Shown here: in pieces, positions 7,891-18,262 of the stretch | How positions within the stretch are numbered: position 1 is the first letter of the stretch | Layout of the letters: each line of letters starts with the position of its first letter | Assembly (NCBI GenBank): GCA_009801015.1 | Contig: VHZZ01017384.1 | Location: 4,544-24,829 of the forward strand | Length of the DNA stretch: 20,286 nucleotides | Direction of reading: 5' to 3' | From: Silene noctiflora | Lineage: Eukaryota; Streptophyta; Magnoliopsida; Caryophyllales; Caryophyllaceae | The notes under the pieces: generated by a model | What the model was told of the DNA's origin: nothing | Database searches by the model: none | What the model saw: the letters and a program-made list of their open reading frames with translations, nothing else | Position numbers and translations under genes: made by a program

Positions 7891-7905
7891 TGGCGACCAC
7901 AGCGG
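7891..7905 (+). promoter_or_regulatory. Putative primer binding site of a Ty3/gypsy element
   Basis: TGGCGACCACAGCGG lies between the LTR-like block and the gag start. It resembles the TGGCGAC-type primer binding sites known in plant Tat/Ogre elements, where a tRNA 3' end primes minus-strand synthesis. The match beyond TGGCGAC is only partial, and which tRNA would pair is not settled here. Confidence 0.5.
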
Positions 7906-7960
7906 AAGGATTAATACCATTAGTCCTTCTAATATATTTGATCTGATACAAAAGTGGGAA

Positions 7961-9806
7961 ATGTATTTAACTAGATCAAGGTCTAGAATAAAGGAAGTAG
8001 ACGATCAAAGTAAAGGACAGAATACCCATACTGAAAATGTATCCTTACACAAGGTATCTGGCAACGATTCATTGGAGACTACCCATGAAAGGGGCTTGGA
8101 AAGTCCTCGCTCTAGGTCTACTCTTAATGATGAATTTCTTAATACACATGAAGAATTTGATCACGCTAGAAGTGTGACAGATGACATAGATGATGCTAAT
8201 AAGCGCTATCTACGCAAACTACATAAGAAATATGTAGGACTTTTGAATAATGTGTTAACCAAGGTTAGGGAGGCCATGAGAAATGAGTTCCATGAACATT
8301 ATCGGCTCCTAGCTCAAGAAAATGTTAAAGTTTTCACAAACATTGTGAGATCAATTACTGAGAACCTTGAAAATAATCAATCAAAGGAATTCGTAAGGAT
8401 ATTACAAGCAATGAAAAGTCTCTTAACCGCTACTCAAAGGGTTTTATCAAGGGATATTGCCAAAGAAGTTATAAGCCAATTAAAGCCATTAATAGATAAA
8501 CATAACAGCTTGAATGAGCGGTTATGTAGATTATTGGATGATGGATTCCAAGAAATGAACGCTCAAATTAACAAAGGAGAACATATTAGGGGCTATCCTA
8601 AAACTATTAACGTTGGTTTTAGTGAGTCTAGATCACGAAATCCTTTACCTACTCATTCCAGAGTATATGAGGCACCGTATGGACAACCCGGCGTCAGAAA
8701 TAGGACGTATGAATACTGTGAATCATCAAGGCATTTGGGCAATAACCAAAATGCATATGGTCATCAGCATTGTGTGCATGTTGAGCGAGGTGTTGATTAT
8801 AATGGTACTCGGTCACCAGGGCTAACGCTTGATGCTAGTAAGATGTCGCCTAATCAGGGTGGGTATCTTACACCCAACGCATAACCCTTAGCTGGGAATG
8901 GGGGTATTTAATCTCCATTAGGTTATCTACCAAGGGATAACTGCGCCCAACCTCCACTATTTATGAGCGATTGGACGGGCAATATGTGGACCTTAGAGTC
9001 TCATAATTTCAGATATCAGGCGCATGTTGGTAATGGTACTGCACATAATGATCCATGTTTCCAAGGGAAAAATCTTAGCCATGCGGGACATAACAATCCT
9101 TATGCCAGAGCAGGAGGGAACCCAGGGAACCCATTTTACCAATATCTGCCTGATCAAAATCCCGATCAAGGACAAGCCTATGGTGCTATTCCAATGCCGT
9201 TTATGACGCAGGTTGAACATATGATAGAAAGTTATATAAATACCGGCAACCGAAGGAATCAAATGATTCATCACGAGAAACCGTATCCTGAATGGGTGGA
9301 TAAACAATATCCATTTCCACCATGGTATAAGATTCCTGATTATACTTTATTCTCTGGGGATAGAAAAGTCTCTACCATGGAACATTTAACTCGATTTATT
9401 AGCCAATGTAAAGAATATGCGGATAATGACTATTTGAAATTAAGATTATTTCCTAGTTCATTGACCAAAACAACATTTAGTTGGTATGTTTATCCAGTGC
9501 CAAATTTTATCGCCGATTGGGAGGCGATGAAAAATCATTTCTATAACCATTTCACTAGAATTGATCATGGGATAACTATAAGTGATCTTATTAAGATACA
9601 ACAAAAGGCAGGAGAACCTGTCGATGAATATTTGACTAGGTTTAAAAATTCTAAAAGCCGATGCCATTTGAATCTACCAGAAGGGGAGTTCATAAGAATT
9701 GCTCAAGATGACCTTGCAATTCCTTTAAAGGCACTTTGATGGTATTATCTTTAGGAATTTCATGGAACTAACAGAGTCAGTCAGTGTAGATACCTCATTT
9801 ATGCAC
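7961..9806 (+). pseudogene. gag: Ty3/gypsy gag (retrotransposon gag domain), nonsense-mutated and truncated
   Basis: The frame opens with ATG at 7961, 56 bases after the primer-binding motif. It starts with a basic, polar region, then a helical segment of about residues 75-205, and a Gly/Asn/Tyr-rich linker. TAA stops fall at 8882-8884 and 8909-8911, but the same frame continues to 9739. That second part holds the retrotransposon gag domain (PF03732 type): PEWVD, YPFPPWYKIPDYTLFSGD, RLFPSSL, FSWY, DWEAMKNHF and DEYLTRFK. A one-base shift at about 9738 would extend it by FDGIIFRNFMELTESV. Gag would package element RNA in virus-like particles. The domain style fits the Tat/Ogre side of Ty3/gypsy. 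No zinc knuckle or pol follows, so the element is truncated at about 9806. Confidence 0.85.
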
Positions 9807-10101
9807 CTCCCACCAACGACCTAGTGATGATTGAGCCGCATGTTTAGCATATGTTGCAATTTTATGACATCTCGTAAATTCGTCAACAAGTTGTAGCTCA
9901 AACAGTCGTGTCAACCTCTTGGTCGTCCTCTACGTGCCGAAACGATAATTTTGATAGTAATTAGAGTTCATTTGCAGTCCGGGTCAAACATCGTCTTCAT
10001 TTTCTAAAATCCGTCTTAGTCCGAGTCAGAATATTCTGGAAATTTGAGCTAAATATTATTTTATTATAAATTTTCATGAAATATCTTGCCTTGCGGAGTA
10101 G
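9807..10101. other. Noncoding remnant between gag and LTR A
   Basis: No open frame is supported here. The sequence has the mixed composition of retroelement noncoding DNA and may be an internal or LTR fragment fused to the gag remnant, but I cannot place its family. It ends with AGTAG at 10097-10101, which flanks LTR A. Confidence 0.45.
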
Positions 10102-10106
10102 TGTAA

Positions 10107-11421
10107 TGAAGGAAATTCATTAATCTCACTGGTTTACATATCACATATGTGGATTATTAATTTAGTCATAAAATTAATCTAGGATCTTATGCATGCAAAA
10201 ACAAAAGAAAAATTCCGATTTTCTTACATGTGGTTTGGACGAAATCTTAGGGCACTAAGATTGGACTCCTTCCAAGCTTAGATCTTGAGCTTAAACAATG
10301 CTGGAAGATCCTCCAAAACCCCTTTCAAATCTTCAAGTCTTCATGTTCAATATTGTGAACATCTCCTCTCGGATTGTGCCATGACAATCACCCTTAATCC
10401 AAATACAATTTTGATTCTAGAAATATGTATTTGTTTACCTTAAAATCTCATTCTAATATTATGTAAATACTACTCTAGTATTTCGGTTTGTATTAGATGA
10501 AGTGAACAAATATGAACTTCAAAACTTTTTTGTGTTTTGGAGAGAATTTGCATGTATCTCATACTAGCATTTTTGTGTTGTTTGAATGAATGATAATTAG
10601 AAAAACAAAAACTGATTTTGTTCTTCATGTTGGCACGGTTTGATGAGCATAGGAGAGGGTGAGCATGCTCCCCTTTTCCTCTTATCAAAACATGGGGTGG
10701 CTCAAAAGTTGGCATGCTTGTTTTATTGTGTTTTGTGTAAAACAAAACCACAAAAAAAACCTACCCATAACAACAACCGGTTTATATGTATAAAATGGAC
10801 CTCCATTTTATCTTATGTAATTTGTCAAATGTATAAAGTGTGATATGTGACATCTAACATGTCATTTATAATTTAAATGCACATTTAACTAATTAAAATG
10901 TCATTTTATAATATTTAAATCACATTTAACAAATTGACTAGTAATTCTAAATTACTTATACATAAAATGGGTNATTTTAATACTAGTTAGTATAATTCAC
11001 AACCTCTTGTAATTATAACTAACTTATCATTCTTATCTCGCGTGTTTCGCAAACACCGATTAATTTTAGTAATATAACTTCTTAGATTACTAAATAAAAT
11101 CTTATTTAATCACATTATTATAAGATGTCATTCTCTCAATTATAATTATAATTTGTTCAATTTTAAGGAATTAATTAATCTGTATCGACATACAATTAAT
11201 TAATCTTTTTAATTAAGAGCGTTGCCATAGAGGCATGACCTTGAGGGGATCAACTGATCACCACCATACATACATATGACAGTAATGTCAAACTCTAGTC
11301 AGCCAATCATTACTGATAAATGTGGACCAGTTGACCAAATAATAGAATTATCCCTGTACGTATTCTTATTGTGAGATTTACTAATGTGATCGCATTATTG
11401 TCGAGGACACATACTCCAACA
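10107..11421 (-). mobile_element. Ty1/copia solo LTR (SIRE/Maximus-like) with TGTAA duplication
   Basis: Read on the minus strand, the block begins TGTTGGAGTATGTGTCCTCG and ends TTTCCTTCA. It is flanked by TGTAA at 10102-10106 and 11422-11426. The start and the length (1315 bases) fit LTRs of the SIRE/Maximus lineage of Ty1/copia. No internal coding region or second LTR is present, so it is a solo LTR left by recombination between two LTRs. A single N is at 10972. The target site was the first five bases of gypsy LTR A. Open frames within it (for example 10470-10843) are chance. Confidence 0.85.
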
Positions 11422-11890
11422 TGTAACACTCCCTTCTTGTCCGCCCCAAGACAATGGGAGGATGTTACCATCTCGGTTTCCCGAGGCGGTGAATCGGAGT
11501 TGCAATTAAGAAACAATTAATATAAATATATTATTTAGCGGATTACACAACCATGAATAAATAAAAGAATAAATAAAGATACAACTCATGACTACTATAC
11601 TCTTCTAATAAAGTGACACTCGACTCGTGCAAATCTCGTGTTGTCTCCCACGTGACACCAAACAAACCTGTAAACAAACTGCTCCCCATATGATCGGAAA
11701 TATCATATGGATCGATACAGGCCACCCCGGAAATAGGTGACAATTTACACACAACCCAAACACGTTAGTTTCGATAATAAACCACAATGCAATACATATA
11801 TAATTATGTAATATGACAAAGATATGAATGAGACACAGTTTCACCAACACTACACCGGTACCGGGACACACCCGGACGTACCCACAACCT

Positions 11891-12118
11891 GGTGACGGCA
11901 TCGCAACACCGCCCACCAAAATAGTTGGACCGTATCCCGTAAAAAGGTACTCGGGACACAGCCGTGGTACCGGAACCGAAAGTGACTCGGATCCTCTGCC
12001 AGACGACGTGACTCAACCTCACGTGTCCCTGTATAACATAAGACATTAATGTTCACATCCCTCTTGGAGTGGGAAGCTCCAAAAGGCGACCCAAATGTAA
12101 GACGGTCTCCCAACCGCC
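11891..12118 (-). repeat. Hairpin cluster in LTR A
   Basis: Several short perfect stems occur close together. CCGGG/CCCGG with loop ACACA lies just left, near 11858-11872. GGTG-a-CGG/CCG-cc-CACC encloses loop CATCGCAACA (11891-11917). GGTAC/GTACC lies near 11947-11971, TTGGAG/CTCCAA has a 7-base loop (12064-12082), and CGGT/ACCG has loop CTCCCA (about 12103-12116). The loop CATCGCAACA reappears almost unchanged in LTR B with a different stem, which supports a conserved structure. Confidence 0.65.
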
Positions 12119-12658
12119 TTACGCCTCCAATATCAACAAGTATAACCACCACACTCTGCAACAACCTCCAACACGGTCATCATACACATGAATGCAAACA
12201 TGAACACAATATCGAATATGACATCTCATGAAACATGATATCAACATACTATAAATGTAACCATGTGTCCAAGAATCCCGACTCTCAAGTCGTCCCAACA
12301 AATATCATGTTATAATGCATATCCGACACATACATGAAGCTCATTGCCATGCTCAATTACCATGGTGAATGCAAGACTACTCCTATCATGGATTCTAAGT
12401 GACAAATGCAAACAAGCACACATTTACATTATCAAAACCTAGTAGGATTAACCTACCTTTTAGCAATCTCCATAAGCTACTCGAATCCGACAAAATCCCG
12501 TCACATGAAACCGTCTCATCCTATACAAACCATGTAACAACTATCACAATACGTCCTACACTATTATATAATACAAAACCCCCTATTATTACCCACCAAT
12601 TACCCATATTACACATATTAATCCCCTATAGACTAAAAGATTAACAAGTCTAGGGAAA

Positions 12659-13494
12659 TCCCGCTCATTTTTCTCGCTCAACCGCTTCCTTGCACAAAAA
12701 CATTCTCTTCTATTTTCAGCAATAATATATTGTAGTCAATTAATAAATATCCTCTTTTATTTTCAGCAATAATATATTGTGGCTAATTAATAAATATCCT
12801 ATTCTATTTTCAGCAAGAATATATTATAGTCAAACTATTTTGAGCAAAAAAAAATACTAATTGGAATTAAATGCACAATACACAATACTTCCCTTAAACT
12901 TCCTGTACATTTGATACGATCCTTTTCAACTAATCCTCATAGAAAAAATAAATTAATAATCCCCATATATACTAACACAACTTAAAAATTCCCGCTCAAT
13001 GCTATTATTACTCTTGATAAATTCTAACTAATGAAGTAAGTGGGTCCACTGTTAATTTAGTCCATTAATTTGGTTCCATTAATTGGCAAAAATTTTGCTA
13101 AAAAATCTCACTTAGTGTTATTCTTACGAAATCTTTCTGACTAATCTAATTCCATTTATTAAAAATTTTATTATTTTAAAAATCAAGAAACATATAGATT
13201 AATTCGTTAAATTTTTTAAATCAATTTCTAAATATTTTTTTCCAAATCAACTTCCTAAAAAATATCATGCATCTAAAGTACCTTTCATTTAACTCTCATG
13301 TAGGCCAAATTTCATAAAGAAACGCAAAAACTGAATTCTCAAATACTATAGGTTATTCATAATTCGTCTTAATACAAAACTTTATAATAATAGATTTATT
13401 AAATGTAAAAATGTTTAATGGAAACATTTTAATTACAAAATTCTCTAACACAACCCTTTACAAATACCGTACCGTAGTACGGGATCTATACTAG
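12659..13494 (+). mobile_element. Non-autonomous Helitron inside LTR A
   Basis: The 3' end is clear. A 6-base stem hairpin CCGTAC-CGTA-GTACGG at 13467-13482 is followed by eight bases and CTAG at 13491-13494, then T, matching the Helitron rule of hairpin plus CTRR inserted before T. The 5' end is less certain. TC at 12659, after AGGGAAA, fits insertion between A and T, and LTR B has the continuous host form AGGGAAATCC. A second TCCCGCTCA at about 12990 is a rival start. The interior is AT-rich and carries no helicase. Confidence 0.65.
12707..12833. repeat. 47-base tandem repeat in the Helitron
   Basis: There are two full units, 12707-12753 and 12754-12800, and a third partial unit to about 12833. 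The units share TATTTTCAGCAATAATATAT and end AATTAATAAATATCCT. They differ at a few positions. Internal minisatellites of this kind are common in Helitrons. Confidence 0.85.
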
Positions 13495-13749
13495 TTACTA
13501 ATTAATTACCTATAACAAAAACCTCAAAAGTTAGGGTTCCAAATACTAGAAAAGGATAGATCTTAACTTACTTAGGTGAAAGAATGATGAACAAGGTGAA
13601 CCGTCTCCTAATCTAAGCTTGAATCCTATAATATGGTATTCGTGAGGGTTTTAGAGAGAAGGAAGAAGATTTGGAGAGGTAAGGAGAAAGACTGAAATGA
13701 ATTAAGATAAGGTCACGAGATTAGATTTTATCGGCTACTGTACAACTGC

Positions 13750-13923
13750 ACTCGGTCGAGTGCTCAGGTCACTTGGCTGAGTACCCCCGTACTCGGTCAA
13801 GTGCCACTCACTCGGTCGAGTACTGGGCGTAATCGGCCGAGTGTCAGCCACACGGTCCACTGGGGCTCTACTCGGTCCACTGCAAGCTTCACTAGGTCTA
13901 ATCTAAGTCCTACTTGGTCTAGT
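13750..13923. repeat. ACTCGGTCGAGT near-palindrome array in LTR A
   Basis: Spaced variants of a 12-base near-palindrome lie 8-20 bases apart: ACTCGGTCGAGT, ACTTGGCTGAGT, ACTCGGTCAAGT, ACTCGGTCGAGT and AATCGGCCGAGT. Degenerate forms (ACTCGGTCCACT, ACTTGGTCTAGT) lie toward the right. Read in the element direction, the array lies 100-275 bases after the start of the LTR. Many of the changes are C-to-T or G-to-A at CpG, as expected from methylation decay. Confidence 0.85.
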
Positions 13924-14025
13924 GTACGGCTATATTTTACTCCTGAGTAGTCCCTTATCAAGTCCGGTGATCCTGTCACGCATTCCGAGGTTCTCGTACG
14001 GGTCCCACAATAACTGGGTATTATA

Positions 14026-14065
14026 ATATTCCCTCTTAAAATGAGCTTCGTCCCCGAAGTTCGCT
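14026..14065 (-). promoter_or_regulatory. Polypurine tract and GAACTTCG hairpin next to LTR A
   Basis: On the minus strand, AAGAGGGAATAT directly precedes the LTR start and is the expected polypurine primer for plus-strand synthesis. Just before it lies GAACTTCGGGGACGAAGCTC, an inverted repeat with one mismatch in the stem. A GGGGACGAA element close to the polypurine tract is familiar from plant chromovirus-type gypsy elements. Confidence 0.7.
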
Positions 14066-14265
14066 TATCTCCCTCTCCACTCTATGCTTTCTTGAGTTCC
14101 TTCCGTCTCGTTACCGACTTTTAAGTCTTTCTCTTTCCCATACACTAACTCTCATCATGCCACTTACGCTCTCATCTCCCTCACTTGACTCACTTTTGTT
14201 ATCCTTACCTAGTACTCTCATGCACTTATCATTCTTATTTCCTCTTTAAAATCCCAATTGTTACA

Positions 14266-14303
14266 TTCACTCCCCCTAAAAGAGAACTTCGCCCCGAAGT
14301 TTA
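14266..14303 (-). promoter_or_regulatory. Second polypurine tract and hairpin at the end of the ORF
   Basis: On the minus strand the sequence AACTTCGGGGCGAAGTT is followed by TTTTAGGGGGAGTGAATG and then TGTAACAATT, which mimics the LTR start. The hairpin encodes the last residues KLRGEV of the upstream ORF, and its TAG stop (14276-14278) lies inside the purine run. The same arrangement of a second hairpin and purine run occurs near 18380-18412 in the next element. Confidence 0.6.
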
Positions 14304-15543
14304 CCACTCAACATCGCTAATGTTCTCATAAATCTCACACATTGGTTCAATGCCATCTCGTGCATGTCCCTCATTGTTAGGCCGATGTTGATATGGTCAA
14401 TGAGTTCCGCTATGTTGTAGTTGTGGTCGTAGATCGGTGGGGGTCGGACGAAATCATGGGTATAAGTAGGAGGTGGTGAGGGCATAGGCATATGAGGTGA
14501 AGAACGGGGTGGTGGGGAGCCAAGGTCTCACCCGGCCTTCAAGTCACCAAGGTCAAAGGTGAAGTCACGAAAAATGGTATAGTGCTTGGCGGAAGGACGA
14601 GGTGGTTTTGCTTTCGTTAGGGGCGTAATCTCGGGTATCCTATCCTTTGCAGGTAGTCTTATGTACTCATCCCCGGCCACTTTTCAAGCATGACCTCCAC
14701 CTCTCACTTCCGCGAGCCAATCGACTCCCGACCGCATATAGGATATGTCAAAGTATGGTACTCCCACGGTCAACGGTCTATCGACCTCCCCCGGTTCATA
14801 ACCCAACAACCCCTTAGCCAACCGGGTTACGATGGCACCACAATCCAATGAACACTTGTCCGATATGGACAACCTCTCTCTAGGGCACGACACACCATAG
14901 ACATGGCGTTCAAGTAGAAGTGCTCCTCACAGTAAGGGTTTAAGTAAGAACTTAAAAGTAAAACTTCCGCGGAGTTTAACTTACTCACATCCTTCCTACC
15001 GTAGAGGAGTTAGGTAAAGACACGCAAGATGATCTTTAACTCCGGGTGCTCTACATCATTAACTTTCATGTTGCTCACCAAGTTTCCCACATTTCCTGAA
15101 TAGAGGTCAAAGAATTTGGTAGCACTCATCCCCTTCACCACCTTGTCAAAGTGGAACTCGGTCATCTTGCCAATCCCTAGGCAAGTTGTAAACGCATGGT
15201 GTTTCTCATAATACATATAAGAGCTCAAAAATTCTAAGGTGAGGTTGCGGTAAGATATTTCCTTCAAATTGTACAACCCCTCCATCCCGAGAATCTCAAA
15301 GATCTCACTCACCTCTTCCTCTATCCCTAGTTCCCGTAGCGTATCCTTCGACACACACCTAGTTGGGGCCATCCGTCTTTGGGCTAGGGTAAGGAAGTCC
15401 TCCCTATGGTTCTCACTTTCAAACACAAAACCCGGGAATCCCGGAGCGGTGATGGCAGGTGGGGCTACCGGCTCTTGTCGTGGTTGTGCGGATCGGATCT
15501 TCCTCGTGTTCTTTGGCATGCTACAAAAGAGTTTCCACAACAA
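14276..15543 (-). pseudogene. Athila-ORF1-like retroelement protein, copy 1, broken
   Basis: From 15543 the frame runs 177 residues. It has a basic Ser/Pro-rich start, then a folded region including RCVSKDTLRELGIEEEV, LTLEFLSSYMYY and VEHPELKIILRVF, and reaches a TAA at about 15010-15012. The same frame goes on with LLYGRKDVSKLNSAEVLLLS. Near 14890 a one-base shift leads to CGAIVTRLAKGL and DWLAEV. TGA codons at 14684-14686 and near 14526 interrupt that frame, which continues through RLPAKDRIPEITPL to HEMALNQCV and the final TAG. The EFLSS, HPxLR, LLYGR…EL and CGAIVT pattern resembles the plant Athila ORF1 family, whose function is unknown. Homology to the copy at 18933-20150 persists across each break, which shows one decayed gene of about 420 residues. 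It lies directly before the polypurine tract. Confidence 0.7.
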
Positions 15544-16747
15544 GACATAGGATATAATGAATAAGAATCAAGGATGACTTGGAAAAGAATGGAAATTTCC
15601 AACACTTCGAATGAGTGACTTAACAATTTAACGAAATGTAACATGTTCTCCCTATAATTTATCAAACAAGGTTCACTTAAGATAGAATTTCCGTAAAAAG
15701 TGTAGTCTTTCAAAATTACACATATTTTCATTTTAATTCAAGGATAACCAAGTTTCCGAAAATTATAAGGCCTTTGTCATGATTAAACAAGGATCAAGAA
15801 TGAAAGTTTTAGACTTGTAGTATGCACACTTAGCCATTTTCGACACTTTTAAGGATATGGAGTTACCTTAGCAATGGCCAACAATACTTCATACTATTAA
15901 TCAAGTGTGAAGCCTCATAAGACAAGTAAAGCATGTTCCAAGGGTAGAAAAATAGAAATGAAGGCATGTATACTAGAATTTCGAGAATCTTGTGTCAACA
16001 CTTAAGGCAAAATTTTCGGTGTAATACTATATACATAATTGCTAATAAGGATTTAAGATGATATAAGACGATTAGACCATGTTCTAACATCATAATCATC
16101 ATTTAGTCATGCTTAACAAGATGGTTTCAAGAATTTGGTCCAACTTTTAAGAAGAAAATATCAGTTTAAACTATGTCATTACAACATCCACAAATATTAT
16201 GACTTATGACACCATTAAACCGTGTTTAAGATGAAAAAAATCACAACTCGTTCACTAGTCATATGGAAGATGAAAATTTCATTTTTGAGTCGATGTATCA
16301 CATTACTAGTAAAGGTAGTGTTCTTATAAGCCAATTAACACAAGTTTATACATGAAAAAACAAAATTTGGGAATGAACTCTCTTAATTTCGAAACTTTAA
16401 GACGGATTTTTTAGACAGAATTTTCACAAAAAAGGCAAAACACATCCATAACAACAAAGGTTAGGCCTTTGTTGTTCAATTAAACCCAACAACAAACACC
16501 AAAAATTAATTATTGACTCCAAAATCAAATTTTCGAGTTCTTTATTCATGGGGCAAATTTCAACATGAAAATTCAATATTTAACAACAATGATGCTATAA
16601 AAGACTAATTATTATCATGAATTAAGTAAAAACATGCAAACAATAGACAAATCTTTAAGAAATTAGTGTAGATCTAGACAAAAATCAAATTGGGGAAAAA
16701 CATAAGAAGAATGAATTGCTCACATTGTTGAATTAACAAGAATTAAT
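15544..16747 (-). other. Noncoding stretch upstream of Athila-like copy 1
   Basis: This is AT-rich sequence (about 1.2 kb) with stops in every frame. It is presumably the internal 5' part of the element that carries LTR A, reaching up to the LTR B insertion. I see no primer binding site, gag or pol, which suggests a non-autonomous element. The bases before LTR B are TTAAT (16743-16747), a candidate target duplication with no partner in the window. Confidence 0.55.
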
Positions 16748-17169
16748 TGTAACACTCCCACTTACCAAGGAGCCTTAACTAAGGGCGCTACCATCTCGGT
16801 TGTCCGAGGTAAGTATATTAAATAGACCATCAAAGAACATTCAATAAAACATTTACATCTTACAACAATACAAAAGATAACTACTCATCGATACAAACTA
16901 AGAAAGTGCAACTTGTGACACTACTATCATCTAACGATCAACTCTATGTCATGCGACTTTCCAACCCCGCAGCTACACCAAGAAAGCATCCACACTAAAC
17001 CTGAAAGTCACACTGCTCACCATCCCCGAATGGATCATCACAGTTTGAAAACAATAAACGGGGTCAATCATCTGAATAATCAATATAACAACATAGAAAT
17101 ATAATCCAATACACATCCAATCACACTCTAACAACCATTCCTACAAACTCCATAGTAACCAGTTTGCCA

Positions 17170-17239
17170 GATTACCCCTCGCAACAGGTAATCCACACCG
17201 CTAGTGGGGATCGCAGCCTTACCACCAAAATCCCCGCTC
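17170..17239 (-). repeat. Hairpins in LTR B
   Basis: GATTACC/GGTAATC forms a perfect 7-base stem around loop CCTCGCAACA (17170-17193). Then AGTGGGGAT/ATCCCCGCT, with one T-G pair, closes a loop starting CGCAGCC (17203-17238). The first loop matches that at 11899-11908 in LTR A in nine of ten bases, although the stems are unrelated in sequence. Confidence 0.7.
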
Positions 17240-17795
17240 ATTGCAACGAACGAACCCAGATCATTAATGTGCACACCCCCTTGTGACGGGAGCCACAAGA
17301 GGCGAACATGGGGTTGGAACCATCTCCCTAAAATGGCTCCAGAACAACATCCAATAACCAAATACAATAATCTCAATCATAATAATAACAACAATGAACC
17401 ATCATAATTCATCTTATACCAATTATATAGTCAACTGAGTAGGGAAATCCTACTTCTAGCGATTCTCAAGCAATCACCGAAAACCACACATATGTACATG
17501 GAAGACCGCCATCGACACCTATAACAACAATATGACCTTATCACAAACAACTATAACCCTAGCCAAACCCATAGATGGTGACAATGACTTATATTATGCG
17601 ATAGACTGATGACTAGACCGTATCCGACTCGCACATCCGCTTCCATGGTGGTCTCCTAGGTGAAGGCTCAACAGGTGGTATGGAAGGAGAAAGAGAGAGA
17701 AGTTGTTCTTATTTAGGTTTTGCGAGAAAGAAAAGAAATGAAATGATTTTGGGTTACAACTTCCGCGTAACATTATATTACGCTCACGCTCACGC

Positions 17796-17887
17796 ATTCG
17801 GTCAAGTACCGGCATAATCGACCGAGTACACCGCACTCGGTCGAGTGTCACCAACACTCGGCCGAGTGACCCTTACTAAGTCGAGTT
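17796..17887. repeat. ACTCGGTCGAGT near-palindrome array in LTR B
   Basis: Five variants occur in 92 bases: ATTCGGTCAAGT, AATCGACCGAGT, ACTCGGTCGAGT, ACTCGGCCGAGT (a perfect 12-base palindrome) and ACTAAGTCGAGT. The position within the LTR matches the array at 13750-13923. Confidence 0.85.
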
Positions 17888-17996
17888 CTTGGTCTCAGAT
17901 GCAATATAACTCTAAGTCCGTCATTACCAAAGGGTCCAACGCAGTAAAAGGTACCTACGGTCAGTCAACGAGTCCCCCAATATGGCGGGTATTACA

Positions 17997-18035
17997 GGCT
18001 TCCCCTCTTAAAAATAACTTCGTCCCCGAAGTTCG
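17997..18035 (-). promoter_or_regulatory. Polypurine tract and hairpin next to LTR B
   Basis: On the minus strand, AACTTCGGGGACGAAGTT is followed by ATTTTTAAGAGGGGAAGCC and then the LTR start TGTAATACC. The arrangement is that of a gypsy 3' end and fixes the element direction. It matches the module at 14026-14065. Confidence 0.75.
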
Positions 18036-18185
18036 TCTCCTACGACACGTAACGTCAACCGAAGGATGTGGTATAGATTGATATGCCACACCCGTCACCA
18101 TCCCGACTCCAACTAATTGTCACCACCCGTTGGTCTCAAGGCTCCAACTATCACATCACCCACACTTCTACCCATAGCATACCAC

Positions 18186-18262
<77 letters not shown>

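Larger units (their letters stand above)
10102..14025 (-). mobile_element. Ty3/gypsy LTR (LTR A), split by a copia solo LTR and a Helitron
   Basis: The outer edge is TGTAA at 10102-10106, interrupted by a copia solo LTR, and resuming CACTCCC at 11427. The inner edge is GGGTATTATA at 14025. Read on the minus strand, the LTR starts TATAATACCC (a probable G-to-A change from TGTAATACCC) and ends GGGAGTGTTACA. LTR B at 16748-17996 shares both ends, the CCATCTCGG…CCGAGG segment near the outer end, and an ACTCGGTCGAGT array near the inner end. A polypurine tract at 14026-14040 marks it as the 3' LTR of a minus-strand element whose body lies to the right. Between 11427 and 12658 it holds GC-rich hairpins but no supported gene. 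Confidence 0.75.
16748..17996 (-). mobile_element. Ty3/gypsy LTR (LTR B)
   Basis: The block begins TGTAACACTCCC and ends GGCGGGTATTACA, so in minus orientation it runs TGTAATACC…GGGAGTGTTACA. A purine run AAGAGGGGAAGCC lies immediately before its minus-strand start, making it the 3' LTR of an element whose body lies to the right. It shares ends, the CTCGG…CCGAGG segment, the AAGAGGCGA segment and the palindrome array with LTR A, but it is clearly diverged. No gene is supported inside. It probably inserted into the internal region of the LTR A element. Confidence 0.75.

Noticed and set aside
8993-9667. Frames on the minus strand and in shifted phase over gag
   Set aside because: They are shadows of the gag frame on the plus strand, which carries clear domain motifs.
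10470-10843. Open frames on both strands in 10470-10843
   Set aside because: They fall inside the copia solo LTR, which is noncoding, and have no family resemblance.
11543-12301. Several overlapping open frames on both strands in the GC-richer part of LTR A
   Set aside because: LTRs of this type do not encode proteins. The frames follow from higher GC content and hairpins, and none is conserved in LTR B.
15269-15550. Plus-strand frame of 93 residues
   Set aside because: It is antisense to the Athila-like ORF, whose minus-strand frame is supported by the second copy at 18933-20150.
16748-17996. LTR B as the 5' LTR paired with LTR A
   Set aside because: A polypurine tract lies on the right of LTR B, no primer binding site lies on its left, the two LTRs are strongly diverged and the outer flanks (AGTAG and GGCTT) do not match.
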